Assembly (NCBI GenBank): GCA_900757495.1
Contig: CAAENX010000021.1
Span: 62,001 to 126,000, forward strand
DNA: 64,000 bases
Source: an uncultured Collinsella sp.
Lineage (GTDB): Bacteria > Actinomycetota > Coriobacteriia > Coriobacteriales > Coriobacteriaceae
Direction: 5' to 3'
Shown: piece by piece, positions 63,676-64,000 of the stretch
Layout: each line of letters begins with the position of its first letter
Numbering within the stretch: the stretch's first letter is position 1
Translations under genes and position numbers: made by a program
The notes under the pieces: generated by a model
Database searches by the model: none
Seen by the model: only the letters and a program-made list of their open reading frames with translations
Told to the model about the DNA's origin: nothing

Positions 63676-64000
63676 CTAGCGTTTGCGGGGGACGAGTTTG
63701 GTGCGGCGCAGGTGGATCATCTCGGCGGCGATGGAGATGGCGATCTCCTCGGGGTCCTCGGCCTCGATGGCGACACCGATCGGCAGGTGCAGCTCGTCGA
63801 TCTGCTCCTGCGTAAAGCCCTCCTGCTCCAGGCGGGCACGCACAAAGGCCGTCTTGCGGCGCGATCCCAGGCAGCCCAGGTAGGCAGGCTTGGCGCGCAT
63901 GGCCTGAATCACCACGTCTATATCGGACTTGTGACCCGCCGTGGCGACGACCACCAGGTCGCGCGGGCCGATGGGGCACTGCTTGCTCAGGTTCTTGTAA
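63676..64000 (-). CDS. XdhC-like protein, C-terminal part (cut by window edge)
   Basis: At least 108 residues, open to the right edge; the start lies outside. The Rossmann half of XdhC/CoxF proteins is seen: DLVVVATAGHKSD, PAYLGCLGSRRKTAFVRARL, LHLPIGVAIEAEDPEEIAISIAAEMI. XdhC relatives insert or protect molybdenum cofactor for xanthine dehydrogenase-type enzymes. Location beside an NCS2 permease fits purine breakdown, possibly a selenium-dependent hydroxylase pathway. Confidence 0.85.
   Translation of the reverse strand, partial: YKNLSKQCPIGPRDLVVVATAGHKSDIDVVIQAMRAKPAYLGCLGSRRKTAFVRARLEQEGFTQEQIDELHLPIGVAIEAEDPEEIAISIAAEMIHLRRTKLVPRKR

Overview
The window is 64 kb of gene-dense, GC-rich chromosome. 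Gene content and order (a secA-prfB-ftsE-ftsX-smpB group, an AbiEi/DUF559-type protein, split transketolase, zinc-type S14/L31/L36) fit an actinobacterial gut anaerobe of class Coriobacteriia, probably Collinsella or a close relative. That assignment is inferred from protein character and layout; no database was searched.

Layout. 1-0.9 kb: start of a DEAD-box RNA helicase. 1.3-5.1 kb: a copper module (CopA P-type ATPase, CopZ-like chaperone, CsoR repressor, with a CsoR-type operator before copA) and a small zinc-ribbon membrane protein. 5.2-9.0 kb: an amidohydrolase, a nuclease-fold AbiEi/DUF559-like protein bracketed by palindromic repeats, and an unrecognised protein. 9.4-15.5 kb: glutamate synthase gltB-gltD. 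15.7-17.2 kb: a repeat array with an IS3-family element inserted in it. 17.3-19.4 kb: phosphoglycerate mutase and an Nramp metal transporter. 19.7-22.3 kb: rubredoxin, flavin reductase, smpB, a TPR protein, tRNA-Glu and tRNA-Gln. 22.6-24.8 kb: small genes (orphan, ArsC/Spx-like, VanZ-like, serine recombinase). 25-37.4 kb: a minus-strand housekeeping block, in transcription order rpmE, secA, prfB, yitT-like, split transketolase, ftsE, ftsX, rnr. 37.7-40.5 kb: ACT-domain protein, citrate synthase and a HAD phosphatase, all plus strand. 40.5-46.9 kb: HAD phosphatase, adenine deaminase, TyrRS and a U32 protein, all minus strand. 47-49.3 kb: a class A penicillin-binding protein. 49.4-51.1 kb: argR and a glycosyltransferase-like protein. 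51.2-61.9 kb: the spc and alpha ribosomal operons from rplE to rplQ and truA. 62.2-64 kb: a purine-type NCS2 permease and the end of an XdhC-like gene.

How genes work together. CsoR, CopZ and CopA form a copper sensing, delivery and export loop. secA, secY and ftsEX serve secretion and division. prfB, smpB, rnr, infA, map, truA and the ribosomal genes serve translation and RNA quality control. The flavin reductase/rubredoxin pair looks like a split electron-transfer unit for NO or O2 detoxification. The NCS2 permease, XdhC and adenine deaminase point to purine salvage.

Most notable: (1) an intergenic palindromic repeat, at least 11 copies in five places, tandem at a near-constant 80-bp period, with arms that mostly keep base pairing; one copy is split by the IS with a 3-bp target duplication, and copies flank the nuclease-fold gene; (2) release factor 2 carries SPT instead of the SPF codon-recognition tripeptide and has no programmed frameshift; (3) the S10/spc gene string is cut immediately upstream of rplE, where a permease and a second repeat family lie; (4) FtsE has a ~170-residue disordered N-terminal extension; (5) an intrinsic-terminator hairpin abuts the ribosome binding site of the yitT-like gene.
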